A DNA stretch of 54,846 nt from positions 177,563-232,408 of the forward strand of contig NZ_QFWV02000009.1 in the NCBI RefSeq assembly GCF_003149475.2. Reading direction: 5' to 3'. The first letter of the stretch is position 1, and every line of letters starts with the position of its first letter. The position numbers were made by a program, and so were the translations under genes. Positions 16,847-26,015 of this stretch are shown in pieces. The DNA comes from Oceaniradius stylonematis. Lineage in GTDB: Bacteria > Pseudomonadota > Alphaproteobacteria > Rhizobiales > Rhizobiaceae. The notes beneath the pieces were generated by a model that saw only the letters and a list, made by a program, of their open reading frames with translations, did no database searches and was not told the DNA's origin.

Positions 16847-17699
16847 AGTCTGCCGAGGGCGCCGCGCCGGTCGCCGATGCGGGCCTGAGCGCCATGTGGC
16901 GGTTGACGTCCTTGTAGAGCAGATAGCGGAACCGGCCCGGCCCGCCGGCGTAGCAGGCCTGCGGGCAAAAGGCGCGCAGCCACATATAGTCGCCCGCCTC
17001 GACCTCGACCCAGTCCTGATTGAGCCGGTAGACGGCCTTGCCCTCCAGCACGTAGAGCCCGTGCTCCATGACATGGGTTTCGGCAAACGGAATGACGGCG
17101 CCGGGCTCGAAGGTGACGATGGTGACATGCATGTCGTGCCGCATATCGGCCGGATCGACGAACCGGGTCGTCGTCCACTTGCCATCGGTACCGGGCATCG
17201 GCGCCGGAACGATATCGGCTTCATGGGCGATAATGGCCTCGGGCAGAGGCAGGCCGTCCACCGCCTCATATGCCTTGCGAATCCAGTGGAACTTGAACAG
17301 CGCGTCGCTCTGGTTCCGCAGCGTCCACTTCGCCGCAGGCGGGATGTAGACATAGCTGCCCGGCCGCAGATCGTGCGTGGCGTCCTCGATCGTGATGGCG
17401 CCTTCGCCCTCGACGACGAAGATCACGCCTTCGGCGCCCGGATCGGTTTCCGGCCGGTCGGAGCCGCCGCCGGGCGCGACCTCCATGATGTATTGCGAGA
17501 ATGTCTCGGCAAAGCCGGTCAGCGGACGCGACAGCACCCACAGGCGCGTCTTGTCCCAGAAGGGCAGGAAGCTGGTGACGATGTCGCGCATCGTGCCCTT
17601 GGGAATGACCGCATAGGCCTCGGTGAACACGGCGCGATCGGTCAGCAATTGCGTTTGCGGCGGATGGCCGCCCGATGGCGCGAAGTAATTGCCGCTCAT
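16827..17699 (-). CDS. allE: (S)-ureidoglycine aminohydrolase
   Basis: AllE converts (S)-ureidoglycine to (S)-ureidoglycolate with loss of ammonia, between allantoate amidohydrolase and AllA. The 290-residue bicupin has an N-terminal cupin at about 60-150 (AEGVIFVVEGEGAITIED, PGSYVYIPPAAKWTLRNQSD) and a C-terminal cupin at about 190-260 with the Mn-site FEPGAVIPFAETHVMEHGLY. FCPQACYAGGPGRFRYLLYK near the end is typical. It overlaps the 3' end of bhcR tail to tail. The preceding enzyme, allantoate amidohydrolase, is absent from the window. Confidence 0.93.
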   Translation of the reverse strand: MSGNYFAPSGGHPPQTQLLTDRAVFTEAYAVIPKGTMRDIVTSFLPFWDKTRLWVLSRPLTGFAETFSQYIMEVAPGGGSDRPETDPGAEGVIFVVEGEGAITIEDATHDLRPGSYVYIPPAAKWTLRNQSDALFKFHWIRKAYEAVDGLPLPEAIIAHEADIVPAPMPGTDGKWTTTRFVDPADMRHDMHVTIVTFEPGAVIPFAETHVMEHGLYVLEGKAVYRLNQDWVEVEAGDYMWLRAFCPQACYAGGPGRFRYLLYKDVNRHMALRPASATGAAPSADFRNAAE

Positions 17700-17817
17700 G
17701 AATGTGTCTCACTGCTGCTCAAAGGGTCTTGCAAGGCATCTTCACCGTTCTGCACATGCCGGGCTTCGGTACGGCCAGCGCCGCTCGTGTCCGTCATGTG
17801 CGTCGGGACCCATTTCG

Positions 17818-18258
17818 TCAACCGGACGAAAGGCGCGTGAGGTGCGCGTTGAACGCATCGAGCCCCGCCTGCGCCACATCGCGATCCTGGTCCGGTGTTC
17901 CCGAACTGACGCCGATCCCGCCGAGGGGTTCGTCGTCGAGCATGACGGGCAGGCCGCCGCCGACCACCATCAGCCGGCCGCCGATCGCCGAGGCGATGCC
18001 GTAGGCCGGTGCGCCGGGCTGGCTCGCCTGCCCATATTCATGGGTTGCCTTTCGGGCGCCGGCCGCCGTGAAGGCCTTGTCGATCGCGATCGTCGTCGAG
18101 GTGACCTTGCCGCCATCCATGCGCCGGAAGGCGATCAACTGTCCGGCTTCGTCGGTGACGGCTATGCACATGGGCACGCCTATGGTCTCGGCGCGCGCCT
18201 GAGCGCCCTCGATCAAGATGTCGGCATCGCGCGAATCGAGGCGCCGGATCGTCATCAT
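17818..18258 (-). CDS. GlcG/HbpS-family protein
   Basis: A 146-residue member of the GlcG/HbpS (DUF336, PduO C-terminal-like) family: ARAETIGVPMCIAVTDEAGQ, LIAFRRMDGGKVTSTTIAID KAF-like core, and GGGLPVMLDDEPLGGIGVSS ending in GTPDQDRDVAQAGLDAF. The biochemical role is unclear. Some members bind haem, and glcG travels with glycolate oxidase genes, which fits a glyoxylate-forming locus. It starts with two ATG codons, overlaps the guaD stop by 4 bases and has an AAGGAG site inside guaD, so it is translationally coupled to it. Confidence 0.85.
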   Translation of the reverse strand: MMTIRRLDSRDADILIEGAQARAETIGVPMCIAVTDEAGQLIAFRRMDGGKVTSTTIAIDKAFTAAGARKATHEYGQASQPGAPAYGIASAIGGRLMVVGGGLPVMLDDEPLGGIGVSSGTPDQDRDVAQAGLDAFNAHLTRLSSG

Positions 18259-19574
18259 CGTCTGGTCTCCTTGTGCGGTTCGCCCGCTATGTATGTCTGT
18301 GCCACTGCGCGGTCATCGCCCATCACGAGCAGAACGAAAAGCTCCTCGGCCAGGGTCTCGACGCGATCCATGCGCAGCGCCATGGCGGGCGTCGCGCGGG
18401 CGTCGAGCACGACGATGTCGGCCTCGGTGCCTTCATCGAGTGTTCCGATCCTGTCGGCGAGGCCGAGCACTTCGGCATTGCCGCGCGTCATCCAGTGGAA
18501 GCCGCGCATGGCGTGCAGGCTCTGCGACTGGAGCTGGAGGACCTTGTAGCCCTCGTTCAGCGTCTGGAGCATCGAATAGCTGGTACCGGCGCCGATGTCG
18601 GTGGCGATGGCGCTTTGGATGCCTGCTTTGTCCAGCCGTGCGTGATCGAAGCAGCCCGACCCCAGGAACAGGTTGGAGGTGGGGCAGAAGACCGGATGTG
18701 CGCCTGTCTCGGCAAGGCATTGGACCTCGCGCTCTTCAAGATGAATGCAGTGGCCGAGCAGCATCTTGCCGCCCAGAAGGCCGTAACGCTCATAGATGTT
18801 CAGATAGTCCGAGGCTTCGGGATAAAGCGAGGCGGCGAAGGCGATCTCTTCGCGGTTCTCCGACAGGTGCGTCTGGATGTGACAATCGGGATGTTCGGTT
18901 GCGAGCGCACCGGCCATTTCGAGCTGCTGCGGCGACGAAGTGATCGCGAAGCGCGGTGAGATGGCATAGCCGGCACGGCCCCTGCCATGCCAGCGCTCGA
19001 TCAGCGCCTTGGTGTCGTCATAGCCCGATTGCGGCGTATCGCGCAGAGTGTCCGGCGCGTTGCGGTCCATCATCACCTTGCCGCCGATCATGCGCATGTT
19101 GCGGCGCTCGGCCTCGGCGAAATAGGCGTCGGCGGAGGCGGCATGAACGGAGCAGAAGGCCGCGGCGGTGGTCGTGCCGTGCTCGGTCAGCACGTCGAAA
19201 AACCGGGTCGCGATCGCCTGCGCATGGCTCTCATCGCCAAACCGCGCCTCTTCGGGAAACACATAGCCGTTCAGCCAGTCCAGAAGCTGCGCGCCCCAGG
19301 AGGCAACGATCTGCGCCTGTGGGAAATGGATATGCGCGTCGATGAAGCCGGCCGTCATCAGGTGCGGCCGGTGATCGACGATATCGGCGCAGGGCGCGGT
19401 CGGCGCGACTGCGTCGAAGGTTCCCGACGCGGCGATCACCCCTTCGCGGACTAGGATGGCACCGTCCTCATGATAGGTGAAGGCGTCGGTGTCGTTTTGA
19501 TCCGCCGGCGCGCGGTGAAAGGTCAGGAGGCGGCCGCGCAGGAGCCTGTCTGTCATGGTCGGGGTATCTTTCAT
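18255..19574 (-). CDS. guaD: Guanine deaminase
   Basis: GuaD hydrolyses guanine to xanthine, feeding xanthine dehydrogenase. The 439-residue amidohydrolase has the metal motif GFIDAHIHFPQAQIVASWG, the Zn/His sites in HIQTHLSENREEIAFA and LGHCIHLEEREV, CPTSNLFLGSGCFDHARL and the Asp in ATDIGAGTSYSML. Length is normal. ATG 19574 and ATG 19556 (MTDRLLRG) are both possible; neither has a strong ribosome binding site. It lies downstream of a purine permease in the operon xdhA, xdhB, xdhC, permease, guaD, glcG-like. Confidence 0.94.
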   Translation of the reverse strand: MKDTPTMTDRLLRGRLLTFHRAPADQNDTDAFTYHEDGAILVREGVIAASGTFDAVAPTAPCADIVDHRPHLMTAGFIDAHIHFPQAQIVASWGAQLLDWLNGYVFPEEARFGDESHAQAIATRFFDVLTEHGTTTAAAFCSVHAASADAYFAEAERRNMRMIGGKVMMDRNAPDTLRDTPQSGYDDTKALIERWHGRGRAGYAISPRFAITSSPQQLEMAGALATEHPDCHIQTHLSENREEIAFAASLYPEASDYLNIYERYGLLGGKMLLGHCIHLEEREVQCLAETGAHPVFCPTSNLFLGSGCFDHARLDKAGIQSAIATDIGAGTSYSMLQTLNEGYKVLQLQSQSLHAMRGFHWMTRGNAEVLGLADRIGTLDEGTEADIVVLDARATPAMALRMDRVETLAEELFVLLVMGDDRAVAQTYIAGEPHKETRR

Positions 19575-19591
19575 GGCTCGAGAGGGGTGGC

Positions 19592-19612
19592 CGGGGCGGC
19601 GCCGCCGCCCCG
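19592..19612 (-). terminator. GC hairpin between the permease gene and guaD
   Basis: CGGGGCGGC and GCCGCCCCG form a 9-bp stem with a GCC loop in the 45-bp gap after the permease stop. It has no U-tract. It more likely stabilises or attenuates the message than ends it, since guaD follows at once. Confidence 0.4.
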
Positions 19613-19619
19613 ATCCTCT

Positions 19620-21221
19620 TCAGGCCCTGCCCGACGGGGCGTCGGTGTCGAGGAAATCGGGCTCGTCGGGGACGATGATCCGGTGATCCAGATCCTCTTT
19701 TGGCGCGATGGCCGGATAAAGCAGCAGGAAGGCGCCGGTTATCAGATAGCCGATGGTGATCCCGTCGAGCTGCGGCATCTGCAGGCTGGCCGCATGGACG
19801 ATCCCGATCGACGACATGATGGCGGCGGCGATCGCGAAGCCCCCGGCGGTGCGGAACCGTCCGTCGATGATCGAGGCGACGATCGCGCCCCAGACCAGCC
19901 CGGTGATGATCGCGCCCTGCGACAGCGCCAGGTGGCCTTCATAGTGGGCGCCTTCCATCAGGAGTGCGGCGGTCAGTTCCGGGCTGCCGAGCGCGGGCAT
20001 TCCCTCCACGCCGCTGCTTCTGAGCGCATTGGCGAGCGAGCCCCATTTGGTGACCAGGAAGCTGGATATGTGCGGCAGGATGGCGATCGTCACGGCCGCC
20101 ATGTGCGCCGGCTTGATCGCCATGGCCGTGTTGGTGATCAGGCTGATCGCAACGAAGACGAGGATCGGTGCCGCTGCGGCGATCGGGATCAGACCGTTCA
20201 GGAAGGCAAGGAAGCCGAAGAAGGCCGCAAAGGCGATCACGCCGCCGACACCGATGATGTAGCCGGCATGGGCCTCCAGCCGCTTGTAGGCGGGATGACC
20301 GATATAGACGGTGGTCGGAAAGGGCGATCCGAACACCGCGCCGATCATTGTGCCGGCGCCGTCCGTCACCTGGCAGACCGCGACGGGATATTCGTCGCCG
20401 GCGGCCTCGGCGCTCTCCACATTGTTCATCGTCTCGATGAAATTGTAGATCTGTACCGGCACCAGCACGAGGAACAGTTCCGGATTGGCGAACAGATATT
20501 GGATGCCGGCGATCAGGTCGCCGACATAGGGCAGCGGCGGATAGAAGCCGACGCTGTCGAGCTCCAGCCTGGATTGGCCCAGAACGATGGCGATCACCGT
20601 TCCGGCGGCGATGGCGACGAGGCCCGCCGGCAGGTTGCCGGGCAGTTGGAAACGGCCGACCAGACCCCACAGGATGATCACCAGCGCGGTGAATCCGACG
20701 ATCGGGTTTTCGAAGATCTGCGTCAACGGCACCGAGCCGATGAAGACAAGGGCGATGCCGCACAGCGTGCCGAGCATGCCTGCTCGCGGCGTGATGCGTT
20801 TGAGAAACGGACCGATGAGCGCACCGAGCGCGGCGACGATGCCGCCCATGAAGCCGGCGCCGATGCCGACCTGCCAGGCGAGCATGGCATCCTGTGTGGC
20901 CCAGTAGATCGGCCCGATCACGCCGAACAGATAGACGAACATGACCGGCGTGGAGATGCCGTAGGGCAGGGCGGTGACGTCGCGCCCATGCTTTTGCGCA
21001 GCCCATCTGGCCATCAGCGCGTAGACGGCCACGCCCGCCAGAATGGCGATCGCCGCGCCGGGCACGATCCGCCCGTAGACGATCTCGGCGGGCATCTGGA
21101 AGACAAACTGGCAGATGGCCGAAAGCACCATCAGATTGACGAGGTTGTCCGTGAACAGCGCCCAAAAGGCGCTGAAATCGCTTCTGGCGAACAATCGGTA
21201 ATTGTAGCTGTCCTGTGACAT
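19620..21221 (-). CDS. Xanthine/uracil-type permease (NCS2-related)
   Basis: A 533-residue membrane transporter with about 13-14 helices. It has DFSAFWALFTDNLVNLMVLS at the N-terminus, ALPYGISTPVMFVYLFGVIG, and the substrate-site-like VPVQIYNFIETMNNVESAEA followed by GSPFPTTVYIGHPAYKRLEA. It belongs to the broad NCS2/AzgA superfamily and differs clearly from the permease at 9.9-11.3 kb. Placed between xdhC and guaD, it probably brings in guanine, hypoxanthine or xanthine. The substrate is inferred from context. Confidence 0.85.
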   Translation of the reverse strand: MSQDSYNYRLFARSDFSAFWALFTDNLVNLMVLSAICQFVFQMPAEIVYGRIVPGAAIAILAGVAVYALMARWAAQKHGRDVTALPYGISTPVMFVYLFGVIGPIYWATQDAMLAWQVGIGAGFMGGIVAALGALIGPFLKRITPRAGMLGTLCGIALVFIGSVPLTQIFENPIVGFTALVIILWGLVGRFQLPGNLPAGLVAIAAGTVIAIVLGQSRLELDSVGFYPPLPYVGDLIAGIQYLFANPELFLVLVPVQIYNFIETMNNVESAEAAGDEYPVAVCQVTDGAGTMIGAVFGSPFPTTVYIGHPAYKRLEAHAGYIIGVGGVIAFAAFFGFLAFLNGLIPIAAAAPILVFVAISLITNTAMAIKPAHMAAVTIAILPHISSFLVTKWGSLANALRSSGVEGMPALGSPELTAALLMEGAHYEGHLALSQGAIITGLVWGAIVASIIDGRFRTAGGFAIAAAIMSSIGIVHAASLQMPQLDGITIGYLITGAFLLLYPAIAPKEDLDHRIIVPDEPDFLDTDAPSGRA

Positions 21222-21303
21222 TGCAGGGCTCCCTCCCCGTTTCAGAATGGTGAGCGCGCGAGCCGGTGCCCTTCTTTTTGGCCCGGTACGCGTTGTCGTT
21301 TCG

Positions 21304-22134
21304 TCAGTTCCCGGCCGCTGTGTTCGCGGCCCCTTTGGCTGCAGGCGCCGGTCCGGTGATCTGCGCCATGACTTCGGCCACGACGAACGCGGCGATGACT
21401 TCGGGGCGCTTGTCGGCGCTGCCCGCCGCGCCGATCGGGCAGGTCAGTTGCGCCATCGCCGCCGCCGGCGTTTCGGAAGCGCAATAGCGCTCGAACCTGG
21501 CGCGCTTGGTCGCCGAGCCGATCAGCCCGACATAGGATGCATCGCCGCGGGCGAGCGCTTCGGCCGTCAAAAGAAAATCCAGCGCATGATCGTGGGTCAG
21601 CACGATGAAGGCGCTGCCGGGCGGCGCGGCGCGGATCACCGTCTCCGGCACCGCCGCCTCGCGCTTTTCGACGTCGGCGCGCGATTGGGCGAGTTCGTCG
21701 GCGCGGCTGTCGACGAGAATGCAGCGCACCGGCAGGGACTGGAAGAAGGCGGCCAGCGCGCGTCCGACATGGCCGGCACCCAGCACATAGACATGGGGCA
21801 GGGCGGCGCGGCGTTCGGCGTCGGCGGCCAGCGCGGCGTCACGGTCCGCCTTGGTCATGCGGGTCAGCGAAAGCGTGACCCGTCCGCCGCAGCACTGGCC
21901 GATCTCCGGCCCCAGCGGCACGTCCATTTCGGCGGTCGTTTCGCCGCAGCGCAGCATCGCGCGCGCCTTGTCGATCGCCATGTATTCAAGCTGTCCGCCG
22001 CCGATCGTGTCGCAAAGCCCGGACGCCGAGACGAACATCTCAGCCCCGGCTTCGCGCGGCGAAGAGCCGCGGACGCCGGTCAGCCGGACATGGATCGCCG
22101 GTTCGCCGGCGTCGAAGAAGGCGCGAAGCGTCAC
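21304..22134 (-). CDS. xdhC: Xanthine dehydrogenase accessory protein
   Basis: XdhC binds molybdenum cofactor, helps its sulfuration and loads it into XdhB. The 276-residue protein has VRLTGVRGSSPREAGAEMFV at the N-terminus with IGGGQLEYMAIDKAR, the paired cysteines in IGQCCGGRVTLSL, the Rossmann motif VYVLGAGHVGRALAAFF, and FIVLTHDHALDFLL and YVGLIGSATKRARF. It starts 4 bp after the xdhB stop. Length is usual. Confidence 0.94.
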   Translation of the reverse strand: MTLRAFFDAGEPAIHVRLTGVRGSSPREAGAEMFVSASGLCDTIGGGQLEYMAIDKARAMLRCGETTAEMDVPLGPEIGQCCGGRVTLSLTRMTKADRDAALAADAERRAALPHVYVLGAGHVGRALAAFFQSLPVRCILVDSRADELAQSRADVEKREAAVPETVIRAAPPGSAFIVLTHDHALDFLLTAEALARGDASYVGLIGSATKRARFERYCASETPAAAMAQLTCPIGAAGSADKRPEVIAAFVVAEVMAQITGPAPAAKGAANTAAGN

Positions 22135-22138
22135 CGGA

Positions 22139-24541
22139 TCACTCCCTCAGCCGCTCGATCGCCATCAGCACGCGCTCGGGCGTTGCCGGCGCGTCGAGAC
22201 GCGGGCAGGTCTGGTAGTCGGCAATGCTCGCAACCGCATGGGAGAGCGCCTCGAACACCGAGATGCCGAGCATGAAGGGCGGTTCGCCCACGGCCTTGGA
22301 GCGCTTGATGGTGCGCTCGCGGTTCTCCGACCAGGAGGCGAGCTCGACATTGAAGATGCGCGGCCGGTCAGAGGCGAGCGGGATCTTGTAGGTGGACGGC
22401 GCATGGGTGCGCAACCGGCCCTTGTCGTCCCACCACAATTCCTCGGTGGTCAGCCAGCCCATGCCCTGGATGAAGGCGCCTTCGACCTGGCCCTTGTCGA
22501 TGATCGGATTCAGAGACCGGCCGACATCGTGCAGGATGTCGGTGCGCTCCACGCGGTACTCGCCGGTCAGCGTGTCGACCGAGACCTCCGAACAGGCCGC
22601 GCCATAGGCGTAGTAATAGAAAGGGCGGCCCTTGCCGCTCGCGCGGTCCCAGTGGATTTTCGGCGTCTTGTAGAAACCGGCCGCCGACAGGTGGATGCGC
22701 GCCATATAGGCTTCGCGCACAAGGTCGGCGAAGGGGACCGTCTCACCGCCGATCCGGACATTGTTGGCGATGAAGCGGACCTGGCTTTCATCGGTCTGCC
22801 AGCGTTCGGCGGCAAAGGCGGTCAGCCGTTCCTTGATTTGCCGCGCGGCGTCGAGCGCGGCCATGCCGTTGAGGTCCGAGCCGGACGATGCCGCCGTCGC
22901 CGAGGTGTTGGGCACCTTTTCGGTGGTCGTTCTGGTGATCTTGATGTGGTCGACATCGACCTGCAGTTCCTCGGCGACCACCTGGGCGACCTTGGTGTTG
23001 AGCCCCTGGCCCATCTCGGTGCCGCCATGGTTGAGATGGATCGAGCCGTCCGAATAGATGTGCAGCAGCGCGCCGGCCTGATTGTACCAGGTGGCGGTGA
23101 ACGAGATGCCGAACTTGACCGGCGTCAGCGCGATGCCCTTGCGGACGATGCCGCCCTTGGCGTTCCAGTCGAGCACCGCCCGCCGGCGCGCCCGATAGTC
23201 CGCGCTCTGCTCCAGCTCGGCGACGATGCGCGGGGCGATATTGTCCTCGACCCTCTGGTGATAGGGCGTCACGTTACGCCCGTCCTCCGCATCGCCATAG
23301 AAATTGCGCTTGCGCACTTCCAGGCTGTCGAGGCCGCGATGATAGGCGATCTCCTCGATGATCCGTTCGGCGGCGATCACGCCCTGCGGTCCGCCGAAGC
23401 CGCGAAAAGCGGTGTTCGACACCGTGTTGGTCTTCATCGGATGCGAGTTCAGGAGAACGTCGGGATAGTAATAGGCATTGTCGGCGTGAAACAGAGCGCG
23501 GTCGGTGACCGGTCCGGACAGGTCCGAGGAAAAGCCGCAACGCGCCGCAAAATCGCCGGTGACGGCGGCGATGCGCCCTTCATCGTCAAAGCCGACCTCA
23601 TAGTCGACGACGAAATCGTGCCGCTTGCCGGTGGCCGACATGTCGTCGTCGCGGTCGGGCCGAATCTTGACGGCCCGGTTCCACCTCTTGGCGGCCAGTG
23701 CGGCGACCGCGCAGAACAGGTTCATCTGCGTTTCCTTGCCGCCGAACCCGCCGCCCATACGGCGCACATTGACGGTGACGGCATTGGACGCGACGCCCAG
23801 GACATGGGCCACCATGTGCTGCGCTTCCGTGGGATGCTGGGTCGAGGAATGCACGATCACATCGTCGTCCTCGCCCGGCATGGCAAAGGCGATGTGGCCT
23901 TCCAGATAGAGGTGATCCTGGCCGCCGACATTGAACCGGCCCTTGATCCGGTGTTTTGCCCTGGCCATCGCCTCGGCCGCTTCTCCGCGCTTCAGCGTCA
24001 GGGGCGGCGTGACATAGGGCATGCCCGCGTCGCGCGCCGATTGCGGGTCCAGCACGTGCGGCAGGTCCTCATAGGCGATCTCGGCCAGCCTGGCGGCCCG
24101 GCGCGCCGCATCGCGGCTCTCGGCGACGACGGCGAAAACCGGCTGACCCCAGAACTCGACCTTGCCTTCGGCGAAAACCGGCTCGTCGTCGCGCCCGGTC
24201 GGGCTGACATCGTTGACGCCGGGAACGTCGTCGGCGGTCAGCACGCCGACCACGCCGGGGGCGGCGCGGACGGCGCTCAGGTCGAGATCGATGATCTTTG
24301 CGTGGGCGCGGGTCGAAAGGCCCAGATAGGCGTGCAGCGTACCGACGGGCTCGACGATGTCGTCGCAATATTCTGCGCGGCCGGTGACATGCTTGATCGC
24401 TGAATCGTGGTGCAGATCGGTGTGGACGCCGCCGCGGATGGCCGTCGCGCCGCCGCCGCCGCGCGCGAGCTGTCGCGGCGCGGGCGGATCGCGGCGCTGT
24501 TCCGTGCCGGCCGGTTCGCCGGAGGTCCCAAGATCGCTCAT
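22139..24541 (-). CDS. xdhB: Xanthine dehydrogenase, molybdopterin-binding subunit
   Basis: XdhB carries the molybdenum site that oxidises hypoxanthine and xanthine to urate. The 800-residue subunit shows AIKHVTGRAEYCDDI, RRMGGGFGGKETQMNLFC, FRGFGGPQGVIAAERII, NHGGTEMGQGLNTKVAQVVA, TAASSGSDLNGMAALDA and the catalytic Glu near the C-terminus in KAVGEPPFMLGISVFEAL. It begins 16 bp after xdhA. The urate made here is the substrate of PuuD. Confidence 0.95.
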   Translation of the reverse strand: MSDLGTSGEPAGTEQRRDPPAPRQLARGGGGATAIRGGVHTDLHHDSAIKHVTGRAEYCDDIVEPVGTLHAYLGLSTRAHAKIIDLDLSAVRAAPGVVGVLTADDVPGVNDVSPTGRDDEPVFAEGKVEFWGQPVFAVVAESRDAARRAARLAEIAYEDLPHVLDPQSARDAGMPYVTPPLTLKRGEAAEAMARAKHRIKGRFNVGGQDHLYLEGHIAFAMPGEDDDVIVHSSTQHPTEAQHMVAHVLGVASNAVTVNVRRMGGGFGGKETQMNLFCAVAALAAKRWNRAVKIRPDRDDDMSATGKRHDFVVDYEVGFDDEGRIAAVTGDFAARCGFSSDLSGPVTDRALFHADNAYYYPDVLLNSHPMKTNTVSNTAFRGFGGPQGVIAAERIIEEIAYHRGLDSLEVRKRNFYGDAEDGRNVTPYHQRVEDNIAPRIVAELEQSADYRARRRAVLDWNAKGGIVRKGIALTPVKFGISFTATWYNQAGALLHIYSDGSIHLNHGGTEMGQGLNTKVAQVVAEELQVDVDHIKITRTTTEKVPNTSATAASSGSDLNGMAALDAARQIKERLTAFAAERWQTDESQVRFIANNVRIGGETVPFADLVREAYMARIHLSAAGFYKTPKIHWDRASGKGRPFYYYAYGAACSEVSVDTLTGEYRVERTDILHDVGRSLNPIIDKGQVEGAFIQGMGWLTTEELWWDDKGRLRTHAPSTYKIPLASDRPRIFNVELASWSENRERTIKRSKAVGEPPFMLGISVFEALSHAVASIADYQTCPRLDAPATPERVLMAIERLRE

Positions 24542-24557
24542 CGGTCGTGTTCCTCGC

Positions 24558-26015
24558 TCACGCGTTCAGACGCACCGGCGTCTGGCTGTCCTGCTGCTCG
24601 AGCCAGAAGCGGCGGAAAAGGTTCTGGGACACGCGCAGGCGGTAGTCCGCAGACGCGCGCCAATCGGTCAGCGGCGTGAAATCGTCGCCGAGCCGGTCGG
24701 CGGCGGCGGTCACGGTCTCAAGGCTCCAGGGTCGTCCGACGAGCGCCGCCTCGGCGTGATGCGCCCGCTTGGGCGTTGCGGCCATGCCGCCCAAGGCGAT
24801 GCGCGCAGCGGCGACCTTGCCATCGTCCACTGTGACGTTGAAGGCGGCGCAGACTGACGAGATGTCCTCGTCGCGGCGTTTGGAAATCTTGTAGGCGGCG
24901 TGCAGCGCGCCCCCGGCGGGGCGCGGAACTGTCACGCTTTCCAGAAACTCGCCCGGCCTGCGATCCTGCTCGCCATAGTCGATAAAGAAATCCTCCACCG
25001 GCAGGGTGCGGCGCTTGCCGCCGCGGCGCAGCGTGATCGTCGCGCCCAGCGCGATCAGCACCGGCGGCGTGTCGCCGATGGGCGAGCCGTTGGCGATATT
25101 GCCGCCAATGGTACCCATGTTGCGGATCTGCCAGCCGGCGATCCTGTCCCAGAACTCGGCGAGATGCGGATAGTCGGCGGCCATCGCCGCGCGGCTGTCG
25201 GTGTAGCTGGCCCCGGCGCCGATCTCGATGGCCGTGTCGGTGACTTCAAGCCGGCGCAGTTCTTCCAGATGACCGACAAGGACCGCCGGCGAGATGTCAC
25301 GCAGGAACTTCGTCACCCACAGCCCGACATCGGTGGCGCCGGCAACGATCGTCGCGTCCGGCGTTTCGGACAGCACATCGGCGAGATCGTCGACCGAGGC
25401 CGGCAGGATGCAGCGGCTTCCGTCCTTGCCGATTTCCACCCGGCGGCCGTCCCGCAAGGCCGCCAGCCTTTCGGCGATCGATTGCCGCTCCCGGTTGAGA
25501 GCATCCAGGGCAGGGCTACCGAGCCGGGTTGCCGCCCGCGCGGCCCGGATGATCGGCTCATAGCCCGTGCAGCGGCACAGATTGCCCTGGATCGCGGTTT
25601 CGATCTCGGTGTCGGTCGGATCGGGGCTTTCCATCCACAACGCGTAGAGCGACATGACGAAGCCCGGCGTGCAGAAGCCGCACTGGCTGCCGTGATGGTC
25701 GACCATCGCCTGCTGAACCGGATGAAGCCGGCCTTCGGGACCGGAGAGATGCTCGACCGTGACGATGTGGCAGCCGTCGAGCGAGGCCAAAAGCCGGATG
25801 CAGGCATTGACCGGTTCGTACCGCAATTGACCGCCATCGAGCCGTCCGGCCAGAACGGTGCAGGCACCGCAGTCGCCTTCCGCACAGCCTTCCTTGGTGC
25901 CGGTCAGGCGCCGTTCGATCCTGAGAAAATCAAGAAGCGTGTCCGTGGCGGCGGCCTGATCGAGCCGCACCGTGTTTCCATTCAACAGGAAACGGATGTT
26001 TGCGCGTATGTCCAT
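24558..26015 (-). CDS. xdhA: Xanthine dehydrogenase, FeS/FAD subunit
   Basis: XdhA holds two [2Fe-2S] clusters and FAD and passes electrons from the molybdenum site to NAD. The 485-residue protein has a plant-type ferredoxin domain (CAEGDCGACTVL, residues about 45-56), a second cluster domain (SQCGFCTPGFVMSLYALW and GNLCRCTGYEPIIRAARA) and an FAD domain from about 200 (IVAGATDVGLWVTKFLRD, MGTIGGNIANGSPIGDTPP). It is the first gene of the xdhA, xdhB, xdhC, permease, guaD, glcG-like operon; the AT-rich gap upstream should carry the promoter. Confidence 0.95.
   Translation of the reverse strand: MDIRANIRFLLNGNTVRLDQAAATDTLLDFLRIERRLTGTKEGCAEGDCGACTVLAGRLDGGQLRYEPVNACIRLLASLDGCHIVTVEHLSGPEGRLHPVQQAMVDHHGSQCGFCTPGFVMSLYALWMESPDPTDTEIETAIQGNLCRCTGYEPIIRAARAATRLGSPALDALNRERQSIAERLAALRDGRRVEIGKDGSRCILPASVDDLADVLSETPDATIVAGATDVGLWVTKFLRDISPAVLVGHLEELRRLEVTDTAIEIGAGASYTDSRAAMAADYPHLAEFWDRIAGWQIRNMGTIGGNIANGSPIGDTPPVLIALGATITLRRGGKRRTLPVEDFFIDYGEQDRRPGEFLESVTVPRPAGGALHAAYKISKRRDEDISSVCAAFNVTVDDGKVAAARIALGGMAATPKRAHHAEAALVGRPWSLETVTAAADRLGDDFTPLTDWRASADYRLRVSQNLFRRFWLEQQDSQTPVRLNA

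Noticed and set aside
19470-21218. 582-codon plus-strand open frame opposite the second permease
   Set aside because: Same antisense-to-membrane-protein composition; the minus frame is a recognisable transporter.
21851-24403. 850-codon plus-strand open frame opposite xdhB
   Set aside because: XdhB motifs on the minus strand are unmistakable; the plus product shows no motifs.
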